A DNA stretch of 15,584 nt. It comes from Clostridia bacterium (GTDB taxonomy: Bacteria; Bacillota_A; Clostridia; Christensenellales; Borkfalkiaceae). The stretch is taken from positions 1 through 15,584 of the forward strand of contig RYWC01000010.1 in assembly GCA_003979335.1 (NCBI GenBank). Reading direction: 5' to 3'. Below, piece by piece: positions 7,970-14,718 of the stretch (positions within the stretch are counted from its first letter, which is position 1; the number at the start of each line of letters is the position of its first letter). The notes under the pieces are model-generated. The model was given only the letters and a program-made list of their open reading frames with translations, was not told where the DNA came from and did no database searches. Both the position numbers and the translations under genes were made by a program.

Positions 7970-9178
7970 TTATAAATTTATCAATTTTTCAATCAGGGTA
8001 CTGCCTTTTTTTACAACCGCGCCAGTTTTTGCGGCTTGCTCTTCCGTGTATCGCGTCGCGCCGTTGAAAAGATTTTTACTGCTGCAATAAAGCATGTAAG
8101 GAACTGCGTCGGATGTATGCGTTTTTATCTCGCAGGGCGTGGGGTGGTCGGGGCAAACAAGAACGGCAAATTCTTCGTTTGCCGCTTTCAGCTTTTCGCA
8201 CAGCGCGCCGGCAACTTTGTCTATCTTCTCAACGGAATATACCTTATGCGCAAAATCGCCGTGATGTCCGCACTCGTCCGCCGCCTCGATATGAATATAA
8301 ACAAAATCAAGCCCGTTTATAAGTTCATTTACCGCGGCTTCGGCTTTCGCTTCGAAATCGGTGTTGTAATTTCCCGTTGCGCCGCGCACTTCGATTATCT
8401 TCATACCTGCAAGAATGCCGATGCCTTTTATAAGGTTGACTGCGGAAATAATTCCGCCGTTCAGTTTGCGAAGAGTTTTGAAATTTTCAAGGCGCGGCTT
8501 TGTGCCTTCGCCCCACAGCCAAATAGAATTGGCTGGTTTTTTGCCCTGTTTTATGCGGTTCAAATTGACGGGGTGTTCCTTTAAAAGGTTATAGCATTTC
8601 TGCATTAGACCCCTATATATGCTTGAATTAACGCCTGTAGGCAGGTAATTTTTTATGCGTTTGTCGCTTATGTCGTGCGGCGGAGTAAGTTCGCAATCGC
8701 TATTTCCGTTTTTTACTACAAGGCAGTGCCTGTACTGTATGCCTGCGTATAAATTTAAGCTTTCACAATCGATGTGCGGTTTTAAAAAGTTTATAAGTTC
8801 GACTGCTTCACGGGTCGTGATTTCGCCTGCGGAGTAATCGAGCATAGTTGCGTCTTCAAAGTTTTCTTCATCTGAAAGCGTAACAAAATTACACCTTAAA
8901 GTTACATCTTTTTCGCCGAGATTTATGCCCATGGCGACAGCTTCCAGCGGTGAACGCCCCGTATAAAACTTTTCGGGGTCAAAACCCAAGACCGACATAT
9001 TCGCAACGTCAGACCCCGGTTTAAGCCCGTCGGGAACTGTCTTGCACAGACCTGTTTCAGCCCTTTTTACCATATTGTCAAAGTTGGGCGTTTTTGCCGC
9101 TTCAAGACAGGTTTTTCCGCCGAGTGCGGAAATTTTCCAATCTGCCATTCCGTCGCCTAAAATTACAGCGTACTTCAT
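7970..9178 (-). CDS. apgM: Cofactor-independent phosphoglycerate mutase, archaeal (ApgM) type
   Basis: A 402-residue enzyme of the alkaline phosphatase superfamily that interconverts 3- and 2-phosphoglycerate in glycolysis. Metal-site and catalytic motifs are visible: GDGMADW (8-14, metal Asp9), KPGSDVANMSVLGFDP (53-68, Ser56 as likely phosphorylated serine), the family's WLWGEGTKP segment (220-228), IHIEAADECGHHGD (295-308) and CPDHPTPCEIKTHTSDAVP (342-360). Length and motifs fit the ApgM branch (about 400 residues), not the 510-residue bacterial GpmI. Such proteins are sometimes mislabelled homoserine kinase. The ATG is preceded by AAAGGTGG and lies 10 bases after the ung stop, so it is the distal gene of the minus-strand operon. 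Its end abuts the bidirectional terminator. Confidence 0.92.
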   Translation of the reverse strand: MKYAVILGDGMADWKISALGGKTCLEAAKTPNFDNMVKRAETGLCKTVPDGLKPGSDVANMSVLGFDPEKFYTGRSPLEAVAMGINLGEKDVTLRCNFVTLSDEENFEDATMLDYSAGEITTREAVELINFLKPHIDCESLNLYAGIQYRHCLVVKNGNSDCELTPPHDISDKRIKNYLPTGVNSSIYRGLMQKCYNLLKEHPVNLNRIKQGKKPANSIWLWGEGTKPRLENFKTLRKLNGGIISAVNLIKGIGILAGMKIIEVRGATGNYNTDFEAKAEAAVNELINGLDFVYIHIEAADECGHHGDFAHKVYSVEKIDKVAGALCEKLKAANEEFAVLVCPDHPTPCEIKTHTSDAVPYMLYCSSKNLFNGATRYTEEQAAKTGAVVKKGSTLIEKLINL

Positions 9179-9188
9179 AAAACCACCT

Positions 9189-9857
9189 TTAATTTAAGTC
9201 CCAGTCTATTTCGTCCTTGCCGTGTTCTTTTAAATAAGCGTTTGTCTTTGAAAAATGTCTGCACCCGAAAAAACCGTTGTAAGCCGAAAGAGGCGAAGGG
9301 TGGGCGCATTGTAAAATAAGATGTTTTTTTGCGTCTATAAGCGGAACCTTGCTTCTTGCGTTGCCGCCCCAAAGTATGAAAACGGTGTTTTGCGTATTAT
9401 CCGAAATAATCTTTATAACGTTGTCCGTAAACCACGCCCAGCCGCAGGTCGAGTGCGAATTTGCCATATGTTCGCGTACGGTAAGTGTGGTATTCAACAG
9501 CAGAACTCCGCTCTCCGCCCATTTGGTCAAATCGCCGCAGGCAGGTTCCTTTATATTCAAATCTGTTTCAATCTCTTTATAAATATTTTGAAGCGAGGGT
9601 GGAAGTTTTACCCCTTTTTTCACCGAAAAACACAGTCCGTGCGCCTGATTCGGCTCATGATATGGGTCCTGACCCAGAATTACGGCTTTAATTTTGTTTA
9701 CGGGGGTAAACCTGAAACAATTAAACAGGTCGTACATATCGGGATAAATTATGCGCGTTGAGTACTCCTGCTTTAAAAAATCGCGTATTTTTTTGTATTT
9801 TTCGTCGTTAAAGAGGGGGGCAAGCAGTTCGTCCCAGCCTCCGCCAAGCGGTTTCAT
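9189..9857 (-). CDS. ung: Uracil-DNA glycosylase, family 1
   Basis: A 222-residue enzyme that excises uracil from DNA, starting base-excision repair. The water-activating motif GQDPYH is at 62-67 with catalytic Asp64. PPSLQNIYKEI (86-96) and LLLNTTLTVREHMANSH (119-135) are conserved blocks, and the minor-groove loop HPSPLSAYNGFFGCRHFS is at 186-203 with His186. An in-frame ATG 11 codons upstream exists, but I chose 9857 because the resulting N-terminus (MKPLGGGWDELLAPLF) has the layout of Bacillus Ung. It also gives a four-base ATGA overlap with the luxS stop, typical of coupling. A GGAGG site lies 13 bases upstream, rather far for this start. Length is normal for the family. Confidence 0.95.
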   Translation of the reverse strand: MKPLGGGWDELLAPLFNDEKYKKIRDFLKQEYSTRIIYPDMYDLFNCFRFTPVNKIKAVILGQDPYHEPNQAHGLCFSVKKGVKLPPSLQNIYKEIETDLNIKEPACGDLTKWAESGVLLLNTTLTVREHMANSHSTCGWAWFTDNVIKIISDNTQNTVFILWGGNARSKVPLIDAKKHLILQCAHPSPLSAYNGFFGCRHFSKTNAYLKEHGKDEIDWDLN

Positions 9858-10282
9858 AAGCTGTTTAATACCTCCAGATAATTTTCGCATTCGCGTTTTG
9901 CGCCGTTCAAATCATGGTCAAGATAGTTTCCGCACTCCTCGCGCTTGTTGCCGGGGATTTCGTCAAACTCCAACGCCGATTTAAAGCTTTGCTTTAAAAG
10001 TTGCAAAATCCCGTCCTTTTCCAAGTTTGCCGTCAGCAGATAAAAACCCGTTCTGCATCCCATTGGTCCGAAATACACAATATCGTCTTTGTGCGACGAA
10101 TTGCGCAAAACGGTGGCAATAAGATGTTCAACCGTATGCAGTGCGGCAGGGGTTATGTAATCGCCGCCGTTGGGTTTTTTAAAGCGCAAATCCCAAGTGG
10201 AGACGCCGTGCGTTTTTCCGCAGAAGTGCAGCCCCGTTGTAAGCAAGTCGTGATTTTTTGAAAAAGAGGGTATTTTTTCCAT
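9854..10282 (-). CDS. luxS: S-ribosylhomocysteine lyase (LuxS)
   Basis: This metalloenzyme cleaves S-ribosylhomocysteine to homocysteine and DPD, the precursor of autoinducer-2. Metal ligands are His49 and His53 in HTVEH (49-53) with catalytic Glu52, and Cys117 in EECGNY. The catalytic cysteine is Cys76 in GPMGCRTGFYL. The VSTWDLRF segment (27-34) corresponds to the conserved substrate-binding region. At 142 residues it is slightly shorter than typical LuxS (about 150-170), with a shortened C-terminus and a compact N-terminal segment. All key residues are present, so it should be active. The ATG overlaps the stop of the nucleosidase gene by one base (TAATG), which fits the consecutive reactions of the two enzymes. 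Confidence 0.95.
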   Translation of the reverse strand: MEKIPSFSKNHDLLTTGLHFCGKTHGVSTWDLRFKKPNGGDYITPAALHTVEHLIATVLRNSSHKDDIVYFGPMGCRTGFYLLTANLEKDGILQLLKQSFKSALEFDEIPGNKREECGNYLDHDLNGAKRECENYLEVLNSL

Positions 10283-10953
10283 TATATTTCAATTCCTTTA
10301 ATGCTTTCCGCTATATTCTTTAACTCGCGTTTCAGCGTTTTAAAACATAGTTCAAGGTTAGCTGAAAACTGCTCGGTAGTACTGCCGTTGCCGGCAAGGT
10401 CGGAAATTATTTTGTATGACAGGCAGGGGATTTCCGCGTGCATGCAAACCTGTGCAATCGCGCCGCATTCCATATCGCGCACGTCTGCGTTCAAAACGTT
10501 TGTTAAAAGCCGGTAATCGTCTTTGCTGTCGTTAAAACGGTCGCCTGTGGCAAGTTTATATACGGGGTCTTCGCAGTCGCCTCCGAAGAGGGGAAGGTAG
10601 TTGTTTTTGCACTCGTCAAGCGTGCCTATTTCCGTTCCGTTTATCTGCGTCAGGTCAAAGTCGTACTGAACTACTGCGTCCATTCTGTACAATCCGCCTA
10701 TTTTAAGCCTATTGTTCAGTCCGCCTGCAACTCCTAAATTTATTATAGCTTTCGCATTTAAACAGTCTATGGCATACTGCGTACCGCACGCGGCGTTGAC
10801 CTTTCCCACTCCGCATATAACAACACCCGTTTCCATACCGAAGAGTTTTCCGCAGACTACGCGCTTTCCGCATACCGTTCTGTCGCTTTCAATCTTCATT
10901 TGGTCTATTACGGGTTCGGCTTCGTTGTTCATTGCAATTATAAATACTATCAT
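10282..10953 (-). CDS. mtnN: 5'-methylthioadenosine/S-adenosylhomocysteine nucleosidase
   Basis: A 223-residue nucleosidase that removes adenine from SAH and methylthioadenosine; the S-ribosylhomocysteine made from SAH is the LuxS substrate encoded next door. The catalytic acid corresponds to Glu11 in IIAMNNEAEPV. Glycine-rich ribose-binding segments are VICGVGKVNAACG (45-57) and IINLGVAGGL (70-79). The active-site block DMECGAIAQVC (160-170, Glu162) and SDLAG (184-188, Asp185) are the usual family signatures. I chose ATG 10953 rather than the in-frame ATG at 10968. AGAGGAAA lies just before it, the protein then begins MIVFIIAMN like other family members, and the start is one base after the PPTase stop. 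Confidence 0.95.
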   Translation of the reverse strand: MIVFIIAMNNEAEPVIDQMKIESDRTVCGKRVVCGKLFGMETGVVICGVGKVNAACGTQYAIDCLNAKAIINLGVAGGLNNRLKIGGLYRMDAVVQYDFDLTQINGTEIGTLDECKNNYLPLFGGDCEDPVYKLATGDRFNDSKDDYRLLTNVLNADVRDMECGAIAQVCMHAEIPCLSYKIISDLAGNGSTTEQFSANLELCFKTLKRELKNIAESIKGIEI

Positions 10954-10954
10954 A

Positions 10955-11491
10955 TTATTTCCTCTCATTTTTGCGCGTATAAAAGCGTTTAAAATCGCTC
11001 AATTTCAAGCTTATGCCCCCGAATATGGCGCAAATACCGTTATTTTTTAGTTCAATAATGTTCGGCGTGATGTCAACGGCTTTGCCGTCGCAATAAAGTA
11101 TTCCGCCGTCGTATTCAAGTCTTTTTAAGTCGTGTGCAAGCGTGCCGCCTGTAAGCTTGATATACGCTTCTTTTACCGTCCAGTTTTCGTAAAATTTGAA
11201 TAAATCGCCGTTTATTTGGGTTTTTTCCCGTTCTGTAAATCTTGAAAGTACGCTTTTAATGCTTTTTTTGCCGTCTGCAAACTCTAAATCTATTCCCACA
11301 GGACTGTCGCTAAGTGCAAAAACCGCTGTATTTTTACTGTGTGAAATTGAAAAAAAGAGGGGATTACCCTCAATGTACGGCTTGCCGTTTTCGGTGCGCA
11401 GTATCTCGAAACTGCTGCATATGTGACGGGCAATCGCTGTTTTTACCTTTTCATATACGTTTTTGTTTGCTGTTTTATATACTTCAATCAT
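10955..11491 (-). CDS. Sfp-type 4'-phosphopantetheinyl transferase
   Basis: A 178-residue enzyme that transfers the phosphopantetheine arm of coenzyme A onto a carrier-protein serine. Family landmarks in order are ENGKPYI (34-40), FFSISHSKNTAVFALSD (46-62), the Mg-binding VGIDLE (65-70, Asp68 and Glu70) and WTVKEAYIKLTGG (104-116, Glu108 as third acidic ligand). It is shorter than classical Sfp (about 224) but within the range of small Bacillota members. No polyketide or non-ribosomal peptide gene is in the window, so it may serve fatty-acid acyl carrier protein; that is inference. The ATG is two bases after the fruK stop and has no clear ribosome binding site, suggesting translation coupled to fruK. 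Confidence 0.9.
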   Translation of the reverse strand: MIEVYKTANKNVYEKVKTAIARHICSSFEILRTENGKPYIEGNPLFFSISHSKNTAVFALSDSPVGIDLEFADGKKSIKSVLSRFTEREKTQINGDLFKFYENWTVKEAYIKLTGGTLAHDLKRLEYDGGILYCDGKAVDITPNIIELKNNGICAIFGGISLKLSDFKRFYTRKNERK

Positions 11492-11493
11492 AT

Positions 11494-12405
11494 TTAAAGC
11501 ATCAAAGATTCGATGTACTCAATCTGTTCTCTTGTGGCAAGATTTTTAGTAAACGCGCAAGCGCTTCCTGCCGCGGTTGCGAAATTCAGCGCGGAAAAGT
11601 AGTTGCCCGATTTCAGATATTCGTGAATAAATCCGGCTACCATGCTGTCGCCTGCGCCTACGGAATTTACAAGCTGACCTCTTGCCGCCCTGACGAACAG
11701 CGACTGCGCCGTCTCTGTGACCATAGCCGCGCCTGAAGAGCCCATTGAAACTATTACGTTTCTTGCTCCCATATCTTGCAATTTTCTTGCGCAGGCAAAA
11801 ATCCCTTCGATATCGGGTATTGCGCTTAGCCCGAAGATTTCGCACATTTCATAAATATTCGGTTTAATTAAAAAGGGTTTGTATTTTAGCGTTTCGGTCA
11901 GCAGTTTGCCGCACGCGTCAACAACTATGTTCACGTCTTTTATGGCTTTAAGCTTTTTAAAAAGATTTGCGTAAACAGAGAAATCAAGGGTGGAGGGCAC
12001 GCTTCCGCATACGACAAGCCAGTCGCCCTCTTTTAAAAGCGTTTTCAGTTTCCTTACAAGTTTGTTTACGTCGTTTTCTGAAACCAAAGCGCCCGTGCCG
12101 TTTATGTCCGTCTCGGTATTACTTTTTATTTTTACGTTTATGCGGCTTTGCCCTTCAACTTCTATAAAATTATAGTCAAGCCCCAGCTCCGTTACTTTGT
12201 CCCTGATGTACTTGCCTGTAAAACCTGCTACGAAACCGAGGGCAATCGTCTCTTCGCCCAGCTCTTTTAAAGCAAGCGAAACATTAAGCCCTTTGCCGCC
12301 CACGGCTAAGCTTTCGCCCGAAGTGCGATTGACTATTCCGCCTTTCAGATTATTTACTTGTACATAATAATCCAGCGAAGGATTAAAAGTAACGGTGTAA
12401 ATCAT
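11494..12405 (-). CDS. fruK: PfkB-family sugar-phosphate kinase, probable 1-phosphofructokinase
   Basis: A 303-residue PfkB-family kinase. The N-terminus IYTVTFNPSLDYYV (2-15), the sugar-binding GGKGLNVSLAL (36-46), and the C-terminal ATP/anion-hole motif SVGAGDSMVAGF (248-259) with catalytic Asp253 are typical of the FruK/LacC subgroup, which phosphorylates fructose-1-phosphate or tagatose-6-phosphate. KPN (181-183) is a further conserved element. The fructose role is preferred because FruK is the commonest member. However, no PTS transporter or regulator gene lies next to it in the window, so tagatose-6-phosphate kinase remains possible. It is the first gene of the minus-strand operon, with a TTGACA promoter and only about two bases of leader before the ATG, and no ribosome binding site. 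Confidence 0.85.
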   Translation of the reverse strand: MIYTVTFNPSLDYYVQVNNLKGGIVNRTSGESLAVGGKGLNVSLALKELGEETIALGFVAGFTGKYIRDKVTELGLDYNFIEVEGQSRINVKIKSNTETDINGTGALVSENDVNKLVRKLKTLLKEGDWLVVCGSVPSTLDFSVYANLFKKLKAIKDVNIVVDACGKLLTETLKYKPFLIKPNIYEMCEIFGLSAIPDIEGIFACARKLQDMGARNVIVSMGSSGAAMVTETAQSLFVRAARGQLVNSVGAGDSMVAGFIHEYLKSGNYFSALNFATAAGSACAFTKNLATREQIEYIESLML

Positions 12406-12413
12406 ACAGTAAA

Positions 12414-12442
12414 ACTTTAATTCATTTTACTTAATTTGTCAA
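12414..12442 (-). promoter_or_regulatory. Promoter of the fruK operon
   Basis: On the minus strand, TTGACA (12442-12437) is followed by 17 bases and TAAAGT (12419-12414). The expected start is near 12407, leaving roughly two bases before the ATG at 12405, so the mRNA is nearly leaderless. Confidence 0.7.
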
Positions 12443-12450
12443 TAGAAAAC

Positions 12451-12470
12451 AAAATCAAACGCTTGATTTT
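12451..12470. promoter_or_regulatory. LacI-type palindromic operator candidate
   Basis: AAAATCAA (12451-12458), acgc, TTGATTTT (12463-12470) is a perfect inverted repeat. Its core AAACGCTT has the central CG of LacI/CcpA/FruR-family operators. It covers the -35 box of the tmRNA promoter and lies upstream of the fruK promoter. The regulator is unknown and not in the window. Confidence 0.45.
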
Positions 12471-12491
12471 TCGGTTTTGATAGCATATAAT
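12463..12491 (+). promoter_or_regulatory. Promoter of the tmRNA gene
   Basis: TTGATT (12463-12468), 17 bases, TATAAT (12486-12491). Transcription should begin near 12498, giving a precursor with about 55 bases of 5' leader for RNase P to remove. A second TAAAAT at 12541-12546 ends six bases before the mature 5' end but has no -35 partner. Confidence 0.65.
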
Positions 12492-12552
12492 TATAACACT
12501 CTTTTTTCTTTTGCAACCGTTCGGTATAGCGCCGTCCGAATAAAATTTTTTA

Positions 12553-12942
12553 GGGCGAGTTTCAGATTCGATTGCAGGCAGAGAATGAGAAAAGCATACC
12601 AAAGGCTCGGCTTTGTAAAAACGGAACTTTAAATATAAATGCAGAATCCAAAAAAGATTCAAAAGTTATTGCTTTCCCCTCGTTCAGAGCGGCTGGCGTA
12701 GCTTGCGCTGCTTAATCTAAGCGGTCCGTCGCTTCTTTTTCACCGTTGGAAAGTTTGCGGCGTCAATTAAACGGTAAACTTTTAATTGCGTTTTACCGCG
12801 CGTAGTTGAAAGAATTTTGCGGTATGCGGCAAATTTTTCCCGTCCGTCGGGGAAATTTGTTTAAGTTTAAAGGCGGAATAAGTATGTAGAAAGCTCAGAC
12901 AAAACCTGTAAGACTCGGGTGCAAGTCCCGACTCGTCCACCA
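12553..12942 (+). ncRNA. ssrA: tmRNA (trans-translation RNA)
   Basis: A 390-base tmRNA, which rescues stalled ribosomes and tags their products for proteolysis. The 5' acceptor strand GGGCGAG (12553-12559) pairs with CTCGTCC (12932-12938), followed by A and encoded CCA (12939-12942). The third pair is G-U, the alanyl-tRNA synthetase identity element. GATTCGATT follows the acceptor strand as in other tmRNAs. The T-stem TCGGG/CCCGA (12915-12919, 12927-12931) encloses a 7-base loop. ACTTTAAATATAAAT precedes the resume codon GCA at 12641, matching the context in Bacillus subtilis tmRNA as I remember it. The tag frame runs 12641-12715 and ends ...VACAA then TAA. A strong hairpin with arms at about 12831-12841 and 12849-12858 lies in the pseudoknot region. 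Confidence 0.92.
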
Positions 12943-12952
12943 CACGAGACGT

Positions 12953-12987
12953 ATACGCACACTTTAAAATGGTGTGCGTATTTTTTT
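12953..12987 (+). terminator. Intrinsic terminator of tmRNA
   Basis: ATACGCACAC (12953-12962) pairs perfectly with GTGTGCGTAT (12972-12981) around a 9-base loop, followed by a run of T to 12987. It starts 10 bases after the mature CCA end. The rest of the gap to 13122 is AT-rich and I see only the next gene's promoter in it. Confidence 0.9.
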
Positions 12988-13087
12988 ATATTTGAAACAA
13001 TTGAGATTATACAACTTTCTGTATATGTGTTCTTTTACCTCTTTCATATAAAAACGTAACAAATGATTTCCGGTCGGTTGTTAATAT

Positions 13088-13116
13088 TTGATTTTTAAAG
13101 TTAAAATTGATATATT
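13088..13116 (+). promoter_or_regulatory. Promoter of the GNAT gene (leaderless)
   Basis: TTGATT (13088-13093), 17 bases, TATATT (13111-13116), then exactly six bases to the ATG at 13123. The start codon coincides with the predicted transcription start and no ribosome binding site is present. Confidence 0.7.
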
Positions 13117-13122
13117 GATTTT

Positions 13123-13593
13123 ATGCGATATCAAATAATTATAAGGCGCTATAAAAATACTGATTGTCAAAAAGTTTCAGAATTGTTTTATGAAACAGTA
13201 CATCACGTCAACGCGCAAGATTATACAGACGAGCAGCTTTTTGCCTGGGCAAAAGACATTGACCGATTGCAAAACAGGCGTACCGATTTATTAAAACAAA
13301 ATACTCTGGTTGCCGAAATCAACGGAAGTATTGTCGGTTTTGGAAGCATAACAGTCGCAGGTTGTTTAGATTTGCTATATGTGCATAAAGATTTTCTAAG
13401 GCAAGGTATTGCAACAAAGCTATGCGATGAATTGGAAAAATACTTTACCGTCGTAATAGCTTATGTATCCGTAACCGCAAAACCGTTTTTTGAAAAGCGC
13501 GGATATTACGTTATAAAGGAACAAGAAGTAGAACGCCTCGGCGTTAAACTAAAAAACTATAAAATGCAAAAAATTTTTAAATGTAGTTATTAA
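13123..13593 (+). CDS. GNAT-family N-acetyltransferase
   Basis: A 156-residue acetyltransferase that would transfer an acetyl group from acetyl-CoA to an unknown amine. The N-terminal IIIRRYKNTDCQKVSELFYETV (about 5-26) is the usual first strand and helix. VAEINGSIVGFGSI (63-76) is the central beta region, and LLYVHKDFLRQGIATKLCDEL (84-104) contains the CoA-pyrophosphate-binding RQGIAT loop (93-98). AKPFFEKRGYYVIKE near residues 125-139 is the typical closing block. It resembles the YafP-like group of small GNAT proteins. The ATG lacks a ribosome binding site and sits at the predicted transcription start. It is monocistronic, with its own promoter and terminator. The AT-richer third positions compared with the fruK operon hint at a different history, but this is only an impression. 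Confidence 0.88.
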   Translation: MRYQIIIRRYKNTDCQKVSELFYETVHHVNAQDYTDEQLFAWAKDIDRLQNRRTDLLKQNTLVAEINGSIVGFGSITVAGCLDLLYVHKDFLRQGIATKLCDELEKYFTVVIAYVSVTAKPFFEKRGYYVIKEQEVERLGVKLKNYKMQKIFKCSY

Positions 13594-13676
13594 TTATAAA
13601 TCGATTTTGTTTGTTTTTAGGAAAATAGGTTTAAATTTGAAAGCTTTGAAAGTACGTTTTCTTTGGCATTAAAATT

Positions 13677-13705
13677 AAAAGCGCACATTCTATGTGCGCT
13701 TTTTT
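13677..13705 (+). terminator. Intrinsic terminator of the GNAT gene
   Basis: AAAAGCGCACAT (13677-13688), loop tct, ATGTGCGC plus T-run (13692-13705). The perfect stem with flanking A- and T-runs could work in both directions. It lies about 80 bases after the GNAT stop, and the bases between are plain AT-rich sequence. Confidence 0.85.
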
Positions 13706-13757
13706 ACTTCATTATCGCATTTTTGGCGCGAGTGGGGGGGTAATTCAGTTAAAATAC

Positions 13758-13786
13758 TTGAAGAATGAAGATTTCAGCGTTATAAT
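13758..13786 (+). promoter_or_regulatory. Promoter of the membrane-protein gene (leaderless)
   Basis: TTGAAG (13758-13763), 17 bases, TATAAT (13781-13786), then six bases to the ATG at 13793. The geometry matches the methyltransferase and GNAT promoters. Confidence 0.75.
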
Positions 13787-13792
13787 GTTTTT

Positions 13793-14248
13793 ATGGGTTG
13801 GTTTAATTATTACGGGCTTGCCGCAATGGTAGTCATTATGATACCTAATATCGTGTACGCGGTAAAACATAAAAACGATATTACGGAAAATCATGTAAAT
13901 AGGGCGGTTGTGGTTGCCGAGCAGATAGGCAGATACGGCTGTTTTGTGTTCATGGTTTTCAATATTCCGTATACCTATTTTAATTTTTGGTTTGATTACG
14001 CGCTTATTGTTTACTTGTCTGTGAACGGAGCTTTGTGTTTTGCTTATCTTTTATGCTGGCTGATTTTCCGTAACAGCGACGGAAAGATTAAAGCCCTTTT
14101 TCTTTCCGTTATTCCGTCGTGCATTTTCTTGTTCAGCGGTATTGTTCTTGCAAATATTCCGTTAATTGCTTTCGCTGTGGTTTTTGCGGTAAATCATATT
14201 ATGATAAGCTATGTAAATGCCGCAGAAAACGGTAATCGGGCAAATTAG
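13793..14248 (+). CDS. Conserved-type five-helix membrane protein, function unknown
   Basis: A 151-residue integral membrane protein with five predicted transmembrane helices at about 7-24, 46-62, 68-92, 100-120 and 122-140. The most distinctive segment is VAEQIGRYGCFVFMVFNIP (41-59), where charged and small residues enter the second helix, and SVIPSCIFLFSGIVLANIP (105-123). I recall similar small hypothetical membrane proteins in Clostridia but no assigned function. There is no signal peptide beyond the first helix and no enzymatic motif. The ATG has no ribosome binding site and coincides with the predicted transcription start. It is monocistronic and converges on the HxlR gene across a bidirectional terminator. 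Confidence 0.8.
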   Translation: MGWFNYYGLAAMVVIMIPNIVYAVKHKNDITENHVNRAVVVAEQIGRYGCFVFMVFNIPYTYFNFWFDYALIVYLSVNGALCFAYLLCWLIFRNSDGKIKALFLSVIPSCIFLFSGIVLANIPLIAFAVVFAVNHIMISYVNAAENGNRAN

Positions 14249-14336
14249 AACTCGCTTATTGTGTTTTATGAAATTGAAATTTTTTAATTTTTTATACAAG
14301 CCGATTGGGCGTTAGTTTAAAAAAATTTTTGATTAT

Positions 14337-14370
14337 AAAAAGTCCGCAAGATTAAACTTGCGGACTTTTT
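14337..14370. terminator. Bidirectional terminator between membrane protein and HxlR genes
   Basis: AAAAAGTCCGCAAG (14337-14350) pairs perfectly with CTTGCGGACTTTTT (14357-14370) around attaaa. It serves the plus-strand membrane-protein gene and the minus-strand regulator, whose stop codon (14371-14369) touches the stem. Confidence 0.9.
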
Positions 14371-14692
14371 AAATAAGTTTTTTATAATCTTCGCCGAATA
14401 CATACATGGCGTCAAGAATGGGACGCATCGAGAAGCCTAAGTCGCTTAAACTGTACTCAACGTGCGGCGGAACCTCGGCAAAAATTTCACGTTCAATCAG
14501 TCCGTCGTTTTCCAATGCGCGCAGATTATCGGTTAGAACTTTTCTGCTTATGCTTGGAATGGTTTTCAAAAAATCGGTAAACCTCTGCTTTTTTTGAAGC
14601 AGGTTTCGTATAATCAGAAGCTTCCATTTGTTGCCTATCAGCTGTACGGTCGTCGCAACGGGGCACTCGGGCAATTCTTCTTTTGTAAGCAT
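14369..14692 (-). CDS. HxlR-family winged-helix transcriptional regulator
   Basis: A 107-residue DNA-binding protein of the HxlR/YodB family, usually a dimeric repressor or activator of redox or aldehyde/quinone stress genes. The N-terminal conserved cysteine is Cys10 in ELPECPVATTVQLIGNKWK (about 6-24). The recognition region RFTDFLKTIPSISRKVLTDNLRALENDGLIERE (about 37-69) and the wing VPPHVEYSLSDLGFSM (about 74-89) are the family signature. I chose ATG 14692 over the TTG two codons upstream because AAGGAG is then eight bases away. It is divergent from the metallo-hydrolase-like gene at 14888, its most likely target. The promoter is TTGACA-17-TACAAT. Confidence 0.92.
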   Translation of the reverse strand: MLTKEELPECPVATTVQLIGNKWKLLIIRNLLQKKQRFTDFLKTIPSISRKVLTDNLRALENDGLIEREIFAEVPPHVEYSLSDLGFSMRPILDAMYVFGEDYKKLI

Positions 14693-14718
14693 ATTCAAAG
14701 CTCCTTATTTTTTGTTTA

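Noticed and set aside
12417..12662. 81-residue open frame on the minus strand
   Set aside because: It runs through the tmRNA promoter and tag region, lacks a ribosome site, and has no protein-like features.
12901..12942. A lone tRNA 3' half (T-arm, acceptor strand and CCA)
   Set aside because: No D-arm or anticodon arm lies within tRNA distance. The matching acceptor strand with G3-U70 is 380 bases upstream with tmRNA-specific sequence between, so it is the 3' end of tmRNA.
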